Positions 1 through 6,590 of a stretch of DNA of 11,012 nt are shown piece by piece. Position 1 is the stretch's first letter; each line of letters opens with the position of its first letter. The position numbers were made by a program, and so were the translations under genes. The DNA comes from Planctomycetota bacterium. Lineage in GTDB: Bacteria > Planctomycetota > Phycisphaerae > Sedimentisphaerales > SG8-4. The stretch is taken from NCBI GenBank assembly GCA_030607345.1, contig JAUWKC010000019.1, positions 1 through 11,012 on the forward strand. The letters run 5' to 3'. The notes beneath the pieces were generated by a model. The model searched no databases, had not been told where the DNA came from, and saw only the letters and a list, made by a program, of their open reading frames with translations.

Positions 1-236
1 CGCCCGACCATAATCGTGCTGGTTACACCGTGTTTTCTGAGTTTTCTTATCCAGCTTCCGGGCCGAGCAATAGCGACCCTGTGAAACACGTCCACCTGCT
101 CTGCCAGAGCGGGCTCGGCGTTTCCGGCAAGGGCGACACATATCACCTTCAGTCCCGCTTTCCTGGCGCCGGTCGCCACGAGGAACGGCAGCCTCCCCTC
201 GCCCGCAATCAAGCCAAGCACATTTTGGCCAACCAT
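1..236 (-). CDS. lpxI: LpxI, UDP-2,3-diacylglucosamine pyrophosphatase (N-terminal part, cut by window edge)
   Basis: Translating the minus strand from ATG at 236 gives 78 complete codons running off the window edge without a stop. The protein begins MVGQNVLGLIAGEGRLP and continues with FLVATGARKAGLKVICVAL, EPALAEQVD and, near the edge, GSWIRKLRKHGV. This is the pattern of the LpxI (DUF1009) N-terminal domain: a GLIAGxGxLP start, then an (A)xxAGxxVxxVAL strand and a KxxRxLRxxGV helix. LpxI hydrolyses UDP-2,3-diacylglucosamine to lipid X plus UMP at the cytoplasmic face of the inner membrane. It replaces LpxH in many bacteria. The family is about 270-280 residues, so roughly 200 residues are missing. 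An in-frame GTG two codons upstream (242) is an alternative start; neither has a strong Shine-Dalgarno. The gene lies 79 nt downstream of lpxD on the same strand, and its substrate is the LpxD product, so co-transcription is likely. Confidence 0.88.
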   Translation of the reverse strand, partial: MVGQNVLGLIAGEGRLPFLVATGARKAGLKVICVALAGNAEPALAEQVDVFHRVAIARPGSWIRKLRKHGVTSTIMVG

Positions 237-315
237 AATCACATTGCTCTGCGGCGGCAGGAATCTGAAAATCCCGTGTTGAAAACAAAATACATAGAAA
301 CCCGCCGATGCACTC

Positions 316-1377
316 CTATTCCTTGCCCGGTTCTTCCTCTTCCAACTCAAAAGAGGACAGAATCTGGTTCATCTGATTCTGAAGAGCTCGAAGGTTCTGA
401 CGCATCTCCGGCAGGTACTGTATCATACTGTAGGCGCGCTTACCCTGGTTTGCCTCGATAGCAGGGGCTCCGAGCACCACCTTGCCGTCGGGGACACTGT
501 TGATAACCCCGGCCTGAGCGGCGATGGTAACGTTATTTCCGATGCTAATGTGACCGACTATACCGACCTGACCGCCCACTACACAGTGATGCCCGAGCGT
601 AGTGGAGCCGGCGATACCCACCTGGGCAACGAGCAGACAATGTGAACCAATCTTTGTCCCGTGCCCGATGGTAACCAGGTCGCCGAGCTTGCTGCCCTGG
701 CCTATCACGGTATCGCCCAGCGTGCCGCGTTCAATACCGCAGCACGTACCGATTTCCACGTCGTCTTCGATGACTACAATCCCCGTCTGCGGTATCTTAT
801 GATGGACCCCCTTGTGGCTGGCATAAGCGAAGCCGTCTTCGCCTATTGTCGAATTAGCGTTTATTATGACGCGGTTTCCGAGCTGGCAGGTGTCGTATAT
901 GGTCACATTGGGATAGATTATGCAGTCGTTTCCGATTTGTACGCCCTGACCGACATGGACGCCGGGGTAGATTATGCATCCGTCGCCGATTCTCGCATTG
1001 TCGGCGACGACCGCGAAATCGTAGATATTGCAGTCAGCCCCGACCTTGGCGCTGTCGGAAATCGATGCCCTGGAGCTGATTCCAACCTTCTTGTGCTTTC
1101 GGTGCCCGTGAAGAAGGACCATAATCTGCATAAAGGCGTAATAGGGGTCCTCAGCGACCAAAAGAGGCGCCGAAGTGTTAGACGTTTCTTTTCCGACGAT
1201 TACCGCGCTGGCCTTGGTTGTGCGAAGCTGCTTTTCGTATTTGGAATTAGCCAAAAAGCTGATATCTCCCTGCTCGGCGCGGCCAAGTGTGGAGGCGGAC
1301 TTCACTATAACATTAGGGTCGCCCACGACCCGGCCGCCAATGTAGTCGGCAAGCTCACCAAGTGTTTTTGTCTGCAT
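316..1377 (-). CDS. lpxD: LpxD, UDP-3-O-(3-hydroxyacyl)glucosamine N-acyltransferase
   Basis: 353 residues, normal length for LpxD. It transfers a 3-hydroxyacyl chain from acyl-ACP to the 2-amino group of UDP-3-O-acylglucosamine, the third step of lipid A synthesis, in the cytosol as a homotrimer. The N-terminal uridine-binding domain (about 1-95) includes the family pattern SFLANSKYEKQL (40-51). Residues about 96-300 are isoleucine/valine/glycine hexapeptide repeats of a left-handed beta helix (for example IGDGCIIYPGVHVGQGVQIG). H239 in TIGHGT aligns with the catalytic histidine of E. coli LpxD. The usual HN pair is HG here. The C-terminal helix (about 316-345) is the trimer/ACP-contacting extension and ends in an acidic tail. 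The start is supported by AAGGGT at 1386-1391 with 8-nt spacing. It has its own promoter and leader and is followed by lpxI. Confidence 0.96.
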   Translation of the reverse strand: MQTKTLGELADYIGGRVVGDPNVIVKSASTLGRAEQGDISFLANSKYEKQLRTTKASAVIVGKETSNTSAPLLVAEDPYYAFMQIMVLLHGHRKHKKVGISSRASISDSAKVGADCNIYDFAVVADNARIGDGCIIYPGVHVGQGVQIGNDCIIYPNVTIYDTCQLGNRVIINANSTIGEDGFAYASHKGVHHKIPQTGIVVIEDDVEIGTCCGIERGTLGDTVIGQGSKLGDLVTIGHGTKIGSHCLLVAQVGIAGSTTLGHHCVVGGQVGIVGHISIGNNVTIAAQAGVINSVPDGKVVLGAPAIEANQGKRAYSMIQYLPEMRQNLRALQNQMNQILSSFELEEEEPGKE

Positions 1378-1488
1378 CAGTAAATACCCTTAAACTTCAT
1401 TTGCCCGGCGTCGGATTCCTTATCCCCGGGATGCTTAAATATCTGTATTGATTGGCCCGGCTATCCGTAGCCCTTCGTTCGGCGAGTC
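1378..1488 (-). promoter_or_regulatory. Structured 5' leader of lpxD
   Basis: This is the predicted untranslated leader between the lpxD promoter and its start codon, about 105 nt. Two hairpins can be read in it. One is GGCTA-CGGA-TAGCC at 1459-1472, with 5 bp and a 4-nt loop. The second spans 1404-1430: an outer CCCGG/CCGGG stem and an inner GGAT/ATCC stem around a 5-nt loop, with a 4-nt bulge. The Shine-Dalgarno AAGGGT (1386-1391) lies 12 nt past the second hairpin and is not inside it. I recognise no known riboswitch or leader-peptide class. The hairpins are seen directly; any regulatory role is inference. Confidence 0.35.
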
Positions 1489-1516
1489 ATTATAGCACAA
1501 TGCGACCTTTGGTCAA
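1489..1516 (-). promoter_or_regulatory. Sigma70-type promoter for lpxD-lpxI
   Basis: On the minus strand, a TTGACC -35 box (1511-1516) is followed by 16 bp and then a perfect TATAAT -10 box (1489-1494). TGC directly precedes the -10 box, giving an extended -10 element. The predicted transcript starts near 1482, about 105 nt before the lpxD ATG. The -35 box overlaps a short dyad, GACC-AAA-GGTC (1504-1514). This is the best promoter match seen in the window, and its position in the long gap after the glycosyltransferase gene fits a separate lpxD transcription unit. Confidence 0.65.
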
Positions 1517-1520
1517 CCAC

Positions 1521-1547
1521 CCGGCGCTGCAAAGCAAGATGCGCCGG
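1521..1547. repeat. 7-bp inverted repeat upstream of the lpxD promoter
   Basis: CCGGCGC at 1521-1527 and GCGCCGG at 1541-1547 are perfect reverse complements separated by 13 nt. The repeat lies 4 bp upstream of the lpxD -35 box and about 65 nt past the glycosyltransferase stop codon. It could end the upstream transcript, although no U-rich tract follows on the minus strand, or it could bind a regulator. Chance is also possible in DNA of this GC content. Confidence 0.3.
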
Positions 1548-1613
1548 TAATACTCGTCCGGGGCAGCAGGCCAAGGCTCATATTTCCGGGCCGGGTGCGA
1601 CGCTTTGGGGCCG

Positions 1614-2666
1614 TCACGCGGTTAAGGCCTGGACAAGCTCGTTTTGTAACTTTGCGGAGGGCTTTTTGCCAAAATCCGGTGTGGCGTCTCTCAACACCGT
1701 CACACAAGGGCCGACGGGACGATATAATACTGAATCGCTCGGCCCAAAAACCGTCGCCGTCCTGATGCCAAGACCCGCGGCCACGTGACTAACGCCGCTG
1801 TCGTTTCCCGCAAAGCCGAACGCGCAGCTCAGCAGGCCAAGGACCTGGGGCAGGGACAGTCCCCTGGCGCATCCGGCGGCAGCCTCCATCCTGCTTATAT
1901 CAGCCTCACCGAATCTTTCAAGCTCGGCAGGACCAAGCAAAAACAGCACTTCAAATCCTTCGGCGGCAAGTCTGCCTGCAACAGCGAGGAAGTTTTCAAG
2001 GTGCCAGCATTTTTCGACGCTGCCGCTGCCGGGCTGTATCACAACCAGCTTCTTAACGGCGTCAACCTGCAACTGGCCCATAAGCTCTTTGCCTGTCCTT
2101 GTGTCCGACTCGCCTGGTCTTATCAGATTCCCGGTGGGCCCGGCGTGCTTGCCTTCGACCAGGAAACCGCTCTGGGCCACCAATTGCTCTGCGTAGTACT
2201 CCATTATATGCCTGGAATAACTCCCCGACGGCTTCATCGCCAGGGTGATTACTTCGGCGCTGTGGCTGCAGTTGGCTGTGAAAATAAGATTTTGCTCGAA
2301 GTTACTGTCCGTCTCTGCCAGAAAGCTGACAATCCACGTATAGCCGGCAAAGAAGTTTATGAGAGGGTCTTTATCTTCGAGCTCGAGACTGTCCGGCTTG
2401 ACAAACAATCGATGCAGCGGTACCGAATCGATGGAGCGAACGCCGTCAACGCAGCTCCTGCCCGGCAAAAAGCTGATGTATTGCATATGTCCCAGCATAT
2501 CAACGCTGCCCAGCTTGAGCCGGTCCTTCATAAACCGTGCCACCGGCAGGGTCAGTATGCAATCTCCAATCGCGCCGGGCTGGACAATCAAGCCGCACTG
2601 GGCCTTCTGCACCACCTCAGCGCTTTTTTCGAGAAGAAGCCTGAAGATGTCATCTTTCGCCTGCAT
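1614..2666 (-). CDS. Glycosyltransferase family 9 (ADP-heptose:LPS heptosyltransferase-like)
   Basis: 350 residues, the usual GT9 length. Family hallmarks in order are PGAIGDCILTLPVARF (30-45), QPGSGSVEKCWHLENF (211-226) and GNDSGVSHVAAGLGI (287-301), followed by ATVFGPSD (304-311). In heptosyltransferases WaaC and WaaF, the Asp of the first motif (D35 here) is the proposed catalytic base. The GSGS..K.W and GNDSG.SH motifs bind the nucleotide-sugar donor. The enzyme should be a cytosolic GT-B fold protein on the membrane face that adds a sugar, probably heptose, to the LPS core. The exact donor and acceptor cannot be read from sequence. The start is the only in-frame ATG near; a GGGAG lies 12 nt upstream (2679-2683). 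It begins 57 nt after mnmA and precedes lpxD, which fits an envelope role. Confidence 0.87.
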   Translation of the reverse strand: MQAKDDIFRLLLEKSAEVVQKAQCGLIVQPGAIGDCILTLPVARFMKDRLKLGSVDMLGHMQYISFLPGRSCVDGVRSIDSVPLHRLFVKPDSLELEDKDPLINFFAGYTWIVSFLAETDSNFEQNLIFTANCSHSAEVITLAMKPSGSYSRHIMEYYAEQLVAQSGFLVEGKHAGPTGNLIRPGESDTRTGKELMGQLQVDAVKKLVVIQPGSGSVEKCWHLENFLAVAGRLAAEGFEVLFLLGPAELERFGEADISRMEAAAGCARGLSLPQVLGLLSCAFGFAGNDSGVSHVAAGLGIRTATVFGPSDSVLYRPVGPCVTVLRDATPDFGKKPSAKLQNELVQALTA

Positions 2667-2723
2667 AGAATCTCGAAGCTCCCACAGTCCGGGGCCTTTT
2701 GTGATTTCTGACGCCCTATTATT

Positions 2724-3782
2724 CTACGTATCGCCGACCTTTTCAATCCAGGCCCCGCCGATGACTCGGTTGCCCTGTGCGTCTTGTCGGTAAAATACCG
2801 CAAGCTGGCCCGGCGTTATAGCCGAAATCCGCTGCTCGAATTCAACCTCGACCACGTCCTTACTCGGTCGGACCACGGCCGGGCACGCCTTGCTATTATA
2901 CCGTATTTTCACCAGTGCCCGAAAGGCGTCCTGGGGTTTTTCTGTAAGCCAGTTTGCGCCGCCGGCCCAAAGCTTATTGTGCATAACCTCCTTCTTTGGC
3001 CCCAGGGTCACCGTGTTTGTGGCAGCGTCAATCCGGGTGACGTAGTACGGTTCTCCCATGGCGACGCCGAGCCCCCGTCTCTGGCCGACTGTAAAGCGGT
3101 GGATGCCGTTGTGCTCACCCAGGACACGTCCGGCGCTGTCGACGATTCTACCGCGTCTGACAAGCTCCGGCCGCCGCTTTTCGACAACCGCTGCGTAATC
3201 ATCATCCGGTATAAAGCATATCTCCTGCGATTCGGCCTGCTCGTGTGCAGCAAGGCCAAATTCCGCCGCCAGGTCTCGCGTCTGCTGCTTGCGATGGTCC
3301 CCAACGGGAAAAATAATATGCGACAGCATATCCCTGTTGACCATCGACAAAGCATAAGACTGCTCTTTGCCCTGGTCGAGCCCCGAATAAAGAGCGGGCC
3401 CGTCGTTCGTCTCTACAATTCTTGCGTAATGCCCCGTTGCAAGAAAATCGGCGCCTTTGTCGCGGGCATACTCCCACAACCTGCCGAATTTGATGCGGCG
3501 GTTGCATACTACACAGGGGTTGGGCGTGCGTCCTCGGCTGTATTCGGTGCAGAGATAATCCAGTATGTACTCAAATTCACGCCGAAGGTCGAGGACGTGA
3601 AGCCTTATACCGAGTTTACGCGCCGCCTCCCGGGCATAGGTCTGTCCGGGCTGGGTGTGCTCGCTGGTTATCATATAAATTGCCGAGCAGTCGCAGCCCT
3701 GCTGAAGCAAAACAGCCGCGGCGGTCGAACTGTCTACGCCACCGCTCATTGCCACGAAGACTTTTTTTCCCTTGATATTCAT
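2724..3782 (-). CDS. mnmA: MnmA, tRNA-specific 2-thiouridylase
   Basis: 352 residues, typical length. MnmA adenylates and then thiolates C2 of the wobble uridine U34 in tRNA-Lys, tRNA-Glu and tRNA-Gln in the cytosol, taking sulfur from a persulfide relay. The PP-loop ATP site is SGGVDSS at 13-19. The TPNPCVVCNRRIKFG segment (86-100) supplies C93, which aligns with the E. coli catalytic C102. ESQEICFIPDDDY (184-196) supplies C189, which aligns with E. coli C199. GQRRGLG (233-239) marks the central domain, followed by a C-terminal beta barrel. An extra cysteine, C90, makes a CxxC where E. coli has an aspartate (discussed among the findings). A weak AGGAT precedes the ATG. The gene sits between the FG-GAP gene (51-nt gap) and the glycosyltransferase (57-nt gap), with no functional link to the envelope genes apparent. 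Confidence 0.96.
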   Translation of the reverse strand: MNIKGKKVFVAMSGGVDSSTAAAVLLQQGCDCSAIYMITSEHTQPGQTYAREAARKLGIRLHVLDLRREFEYILDYLCTEYSRGRTPNPCVVCNRRIKFGRLWEYARDKGADFLATGHYARIVETNDGPALYSGLDQGKEQSYALSMVNRDMLSHIIFPVGDHRKQQTRDLAAEFGLAAHEQAESQEICFIPDDDYAAVVEKRRPELVRRGRIVDSAGRVLGEHNGIHRFTVGQRRGLGVAMGEPYYVTRIDAATNTVTLGPKKEVMHNKLWAGGANWLTEKPQDAFRALVKIRYNSKACPAVVRPSKDVVEVEFEQRISAITPGQLAVFYRQDAQGNRVIGGAWIEKVGDT

Positions 3783-3814
3783 ATCCTGTTTTTATTCTAA
3801 CCGACATCCCCACT

Positions 3815-3831
3815 CGGCGCGCCGGCCGGCG
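3815..3831. repeat. Overlapping GC-rich palindromes between the FG-GAP gene and mnmA
   Basis: Two perfect palindromes overlap: CGGCGCGCCG (3815-3824) and CGCCGGCCGGCG (3820-3831). They begin 3 nt past the FG-GAP stop codon in the transcript direction and lie about 33 nt before the mnmA start. They could form a short stem in RNA or serve as a protein or methylase site. No U-tract follows, so this is not a standard intrinsic terminator. Confidence 0.35.
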
Positions 3832-3833
3832 GG

Positions 3834-6341
3834 CTAATCCTGCGGGTAGATGATTACGCGGTCGTGGATGATAGTAACCAGGTCTGCTTTTCCATCCGCC
3901 GTTACGTCTGCTATCTCCATCTGGCGCGGCTCTACGCCAAACGAACCGCTGCTTTCTCTTTCGGCGCGGTAGCTTTTCTCCTCGAATATTTTGAAGCGCA
4001 TCGCAGGGGTCGGCTTGTAGTCCGGACCAAGCGCGAGTATTTCAATGTAATGTCGCTTGTATTCGACCATAATAATATCGGCCCGGTCGTCGGAATTAAT
4101 GTCACCGCCCGAAAGATTGCCGTACGCGCCGTCTCTTATCTGCGTGTCATATATGAAACGCCGCTCAAGAACCTGCAAATCGTCGCCGCCGACCGGTGGT
4201 GTTAGAATCGCAAATTTCACGCTGTCAAACAATAGCAGGCTGCTCACCTGCCGGCCCGTGAAACGCCCGAAGAGCATTTTAAGATGGCTTGCCGGATTCC
4301 ACTTTCCGACATCGACGGATTTCGAGAAACGGTAGGTCATATCGTCCGCGGCCTTTAGTACCTGGAGCTGTCCCTTCTGCCCATCCAGGAGCAGGATTGC
4401 GGGCCGATTTCGGCTGATTAGTCCTTCTATATCGAAGGCCCCGACGGCGGAGATTGCATTTTCCGTGCTCCTGGCGTTGTACTGGTCCACCACGCTCCAG
4501 GTCTCGCCTCGTGCAAAAACCAGGCTCCTGGCAAAGTTCTTCTGCGCCAGCAGCAGCTCTTTGCCGGCCCGGCCGTCAACGTCCGCAACCGCTGTCGTGC
4601 TGAGGCTTGCATCTTTGATGAGACTCGACTGAATTCCCGGTGAGTCAATCACCTCGAACTTTCCACGCTGCACCTGGCGAACGAGTATCGGAGCTTCATA
4701 TTTGACAAATATCAATACGTCCTCAAGTCCGTCCTGGTCGACGTCAAGCACCTTGATACCGTCCGGGTTGGAAGAGAGCTTTTTAAGCTCCAGAACCGTG
4801 GGAGTCGGGCCCCACGCCGCAAGCAATGTTTCGGCGCTGTCGGCGCCTGCATCCGGCTTATAACAGGCAATCCTCAGCGACCTGACGTTATTGGTATCCT
4901 TCGAGACGTAAACGCAGTCGATAGTGCCGTCGTGTTCGACGTCCGCCAGCTCCATCGCCAGCGGTTCGCCGGTTATCCTGATTGGGGTCGGGAACGACAG
5001 CCTTTCCTGACTTATAAATTTGCTTATCCCGATAATTTTTTCCTTGACGCTCAAGACAGCCAGTTCCGCTTTGCCGTCGTGGTCGATATCCGCGGCTGAG
5101 AGGCTTGCGATATCCGCCAGGGCCGGGAAACGTACCGGTTCGGACAATCCCATCTGCGGCACTTGCTTATAAAAGGCCAGTTCAGCCGACTCCGGGGCGC
5201 TGACAATGATGTCGCTTTGCCCGTCGCCGTCAAAGTCGCCGACCACAAGGTCGCGGTTGGTATTGTCTTTTTCGAGAGGGAGAGGGTAAAAAAGAATCGG
5301 CCAGTCGGCATCTTCGCTCTTATTGTCGGCAAGTGCGTAGCAGACCAGGCGATGGCTGAGTGCATCGACCGCCAGTATTTCATCTCCCTCGATACCATCT
5401 ATGTTGCAGAGCTTCAACTGAAAAGGTTTCTCGATAAAAAACTGGAGTTCCGGACCCAACTGCCCGCCGGGCAGACCGAACCTGACGTGAACCGGTTTTT
5501 CTGTTTCTTTTGTTACAATCATCAGGTCGGCCAGACCGTCACCATTGAGGTCGCCGGCTGTAATGCCCCTTATCGCGGATGTGGTCCTGTACCTGACGGG
5601 TTCTGCCAGGGCGCTGTCGGCCTGCTGCAGGATAACATAGACCGATTCGCGGCCGGCCAAGGCCAAGTCGTCACGCCCGTCATTGTTCAGGTCCGCGCAC
5701 ACGAGCGAATCGGGCGTCACGAGTCCGTCCTTAATGTCCATTCGCTTTCTCGTCTGCCAGCTCAGCGACGTTCGCCGGCCCGCCTCGGCCTTGCCGGACT
5801 TCTGCAATATAACGTACAATCCTCGCGGCTCACCATAAAACGCCAGGTCCACAAGTCCGTCCGAATTCAGGTCACCGCAGACCAGACAGTGAATCCTTTG
5901 CGAAACCGCCACGCTTTCGTTCCTGAAACGACTCGGAGGCAAAAGTAAGTTCACATCGACGTCTTCAGGGTCAATCGCCCCGGGACTCTCAGCCGGCCCA
6001 ATGCTCTGCTTCTGCAGCAGCAGCTCTATCCTTGCCTTTCGGTTATTGGCAAGAGCTATATCGAGCCGCTTGTCGCCGTTAAAATCAGCAATTCGAAGGT
6101 CTTTTATGCCCCTGGCAAACTTGATTATTTCAATCGCCTCGAAGCCGTAATAAGCGGAAATGTCGTTCGGCTCACCTGAATCAGAACGCGGGGCATCCAG
6201 TTCTGAGGGTTGTTCTGTAAAGTTTTCGGGTGCAGGCCGTGCCGGTCGTTCGGGAAACACTGTTGCTTTGCAGAACACGGCTGAGGCGCCGAGAATTGTC
6301 CCCAACAAGACACCCGTGACAATTGTAACAGACAGCCGCAC
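3834..6341 (-). CDS. Large secreted FG-GAP/VCBS-repeat (integrin-alpha-like beta-propeller) protein
   Basis: 835 residues from a GTG start. Residues 1-25 are a Sec signal peptide (basic start, then a hydrophobic SVTIVTGVLLGTILGASAV core), followed by a Pro/Glu/Asp-rich disordered linker to about 65. The rest is built of FG-GAP-like blades with calcium-binding DxDxDG loops at about 86 (DFNGDKRLD), 157, 217, 264, 369, 418, 467, 533, 587, 747 and 812. A degenerate loop lies near 313. The loop at 587 (DVDGRAGKE) has lost spacing residues. Such repeats fold into calcium-stabilised beta-propellers used in extracellular binding. No catalytic domain, transmembrane anchor or sorting signal is visible, so ligand and function are unknown. 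The longest ORF starts at ATG 6371. I prefer GTG 6341 because GGAGG lies 8 nt upstream, the ATG lacks a good Shine-Dalgarno, and the shorter form begins directly with the signal peptide. The gene is divergent from the lipoprotein operon. Confidence 0.85.
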   Translation of the reverse strand: MRLSVTIVTGVLLGTILGASAVFCKATVFPERPARPAPENFTEQPSELDAPRSDSGEPNDISAYYGFEAIEIIKFARGIKDLRIADFNGDKRLDIALANNRKARIELLLQKQSIGPAESPGAIDPEDVDVNLLLPPSRFRNESVAVSQRIHCLVCGDLNSDGLVDLAFYGEPRGLYVILQKSGKAEAGRRTSLSWQTRKRMDIKDGLVTPDSLVCADLNNDGRDDLALAGRESVYVILQQADSALAEPVRYRTTSAIRGITAGDLNGDGLADLMIVTKETEKPVHVRFGLPGGQLGPELQFFIEKPFQLKLCNIDGIEGDEILAVDALSHRLVCYALADNKSEDADWPILFYPLPLEKDNTNRDLVVGDFDGDGQSDIIVSAPESAELAFYKQVPQMGLSEPVRFPALADIASLSAADIDHDGKAELAVLSVKEKIIGISKFISQERLSFPTPIRITGEPLAMELADVEHDGTIDCVYVSKDTNNVRSLRIACYKPDAGADSAETLLAAWGPTPTVLELKKLSSNPDGIKVLDVDQDGLEDVLIFVKYEAPILVRQVQRGKFEVIDSPGIQSSLIKDASLSTTAVADVDGRAGKELLLAQKNFARSLVFARGETWSVVDQYNARSTENAISAVGAFDIEGLISRNRPAILLLDGQKGQLQVLKAADDMTYRFSKSVDVGKWNPASHLKMLFGRFTGRQVSSLLLFDSVKFAILTPPVGGDDLQVLERRFIYDTQIRDGAYGNLSGGDINSDDRADIIMVEYKRHYIEILALGPDYKPTPAMRFKIFEEKSYRAERESSGSFGVEPRQMEIADVTADGKADLVTIIHDRVIIYPQD

Positions 6342-6349
6342 GACAAAAA

Positions 6350-6354
6350 CCTCC
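6350..6354 (-). promoter_or_regulatory. Ribosome binding site fixing the GTG start of the FG-GAP protein
   Basis: Minus-strand GGAGG at 6354-6350 sits 8 nt before GTG at 6341. It lies inside the coding frame of the longer ATG-initiated ORF, so it supports the internal GTG as the real start. Confidence 0.7.
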
Positions 6355-6446
6355 AATCGAGAATCAGGCATTTTGGACCCGGCGTAATCCGTTCTGCGGG
6401 GCCTGTGAATCCGGCCTATTTGCTGTTTCGAATATCCAGCGGCTCA

Positions 6447-6475
6447 ACAATATCAGAATTTTCCGGTAATTTCAA
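6447..6475 (-). promoter_or_regulatory. Sigma70-type promoter for the FG-GAP gene
   Basis: Minus-strand TTGAAA (6470-6475), a 17-bp spacer, then TATTGT (6447-6452). TGA directly upstream of the -10 box gives an extended TGn element. The predicted start near 6440 leaves a leader of about 100 nt before GTG 6341. It is consistent with the divergent layout, and its -35 box lies 31 bp from that of the plus-strand promoter. Confidence 0.5.
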
Positions 6476-6506
6476 CAGGCCACAGGCCGGGCCGACAAGA
6501 TATTTC

Positions 6507-6535
6507 TTGACAAAGCTCCGATGTCACCCTATCGT
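6507..6535 (+). promoter_or_regulatory. Sigma70-type promoter for the lipoprotein/CsgG operon
   Basis: A perfect TTGACA -35 box (6507-6512), a 17-bp spacer and TATCGT (6530-6535), which matches TATAAT at four of six positions. The predicted start near 6542 leaves about 49 nt to ATG 6591. The GGAG Shine-Dalgarno at 6579-6582 lies within that leader. No other promoter-like site is seen inside the operon gaps. Confidence 0.5.
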
Positions 6536-6578
6536 TGGGGACTATGTTTGGTGTGCGGATATAGGATTTCGAGGACCT

Positions 6579-6582
6579 GGAG
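6579..6582 (+). promoter_or_regulatory. Ribosome binding site fixing the start of the COG3014-type lipoprotein
   Basis: GGAG ends 8 nt before ATG 6591. The frame is open back to 6405, but the upstream 62 codons are not protein-like, overlap the predicted promoter and would bury the lipoprotein signal peptide. The internal ATG is therefore the start. Confidence 0.7.
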
Positions 6583-6590
6583 ACCAGATT

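Noticed and set aside
30..461. 143-codon open frame on the plus strand at the left edge
   Set aside because: Antisense to the start of lpxI and the end of lpxD, both of which are recognisable on the minus strand.
661..1383. 240-codon open frame on the plus strand opposite lpxD
   Set aside because: It lies fully antisense to a clearly conserved lpxD, has no family resemblance and is explained by codon bias in GC-rich DNA.
3794..3799. TAGAAT -10-like box just before mnmA on the minus strand
   Set aside because: No -35 match at proper spacing and it would leave a leader of only a few bases, so mnmA is more likely transcribed from upstream.
2784..3800. 338-codon open frame on the plus strand opposite mnmA
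   Set aside because: Shadow of mnmA; composition is not protein-like and no motif is recognisable. The same holds for the 308-codon frame at 1785-2711 opposite the glycosyltransferase.
5163..5948. 261-codon open frame on the plus strand inside the FG-GAP gene
   Set aside because: Antisense to a long repeat-containing gene whose minus-strand frame carries the calcium-loop motifs.
6405..6590. Upstream in-frame extension of the first lipoprotein gene
   Set aside because: It would overlap the predicted promoter, lacks a Shine-Dalgarno and would place the signal peptide internally.
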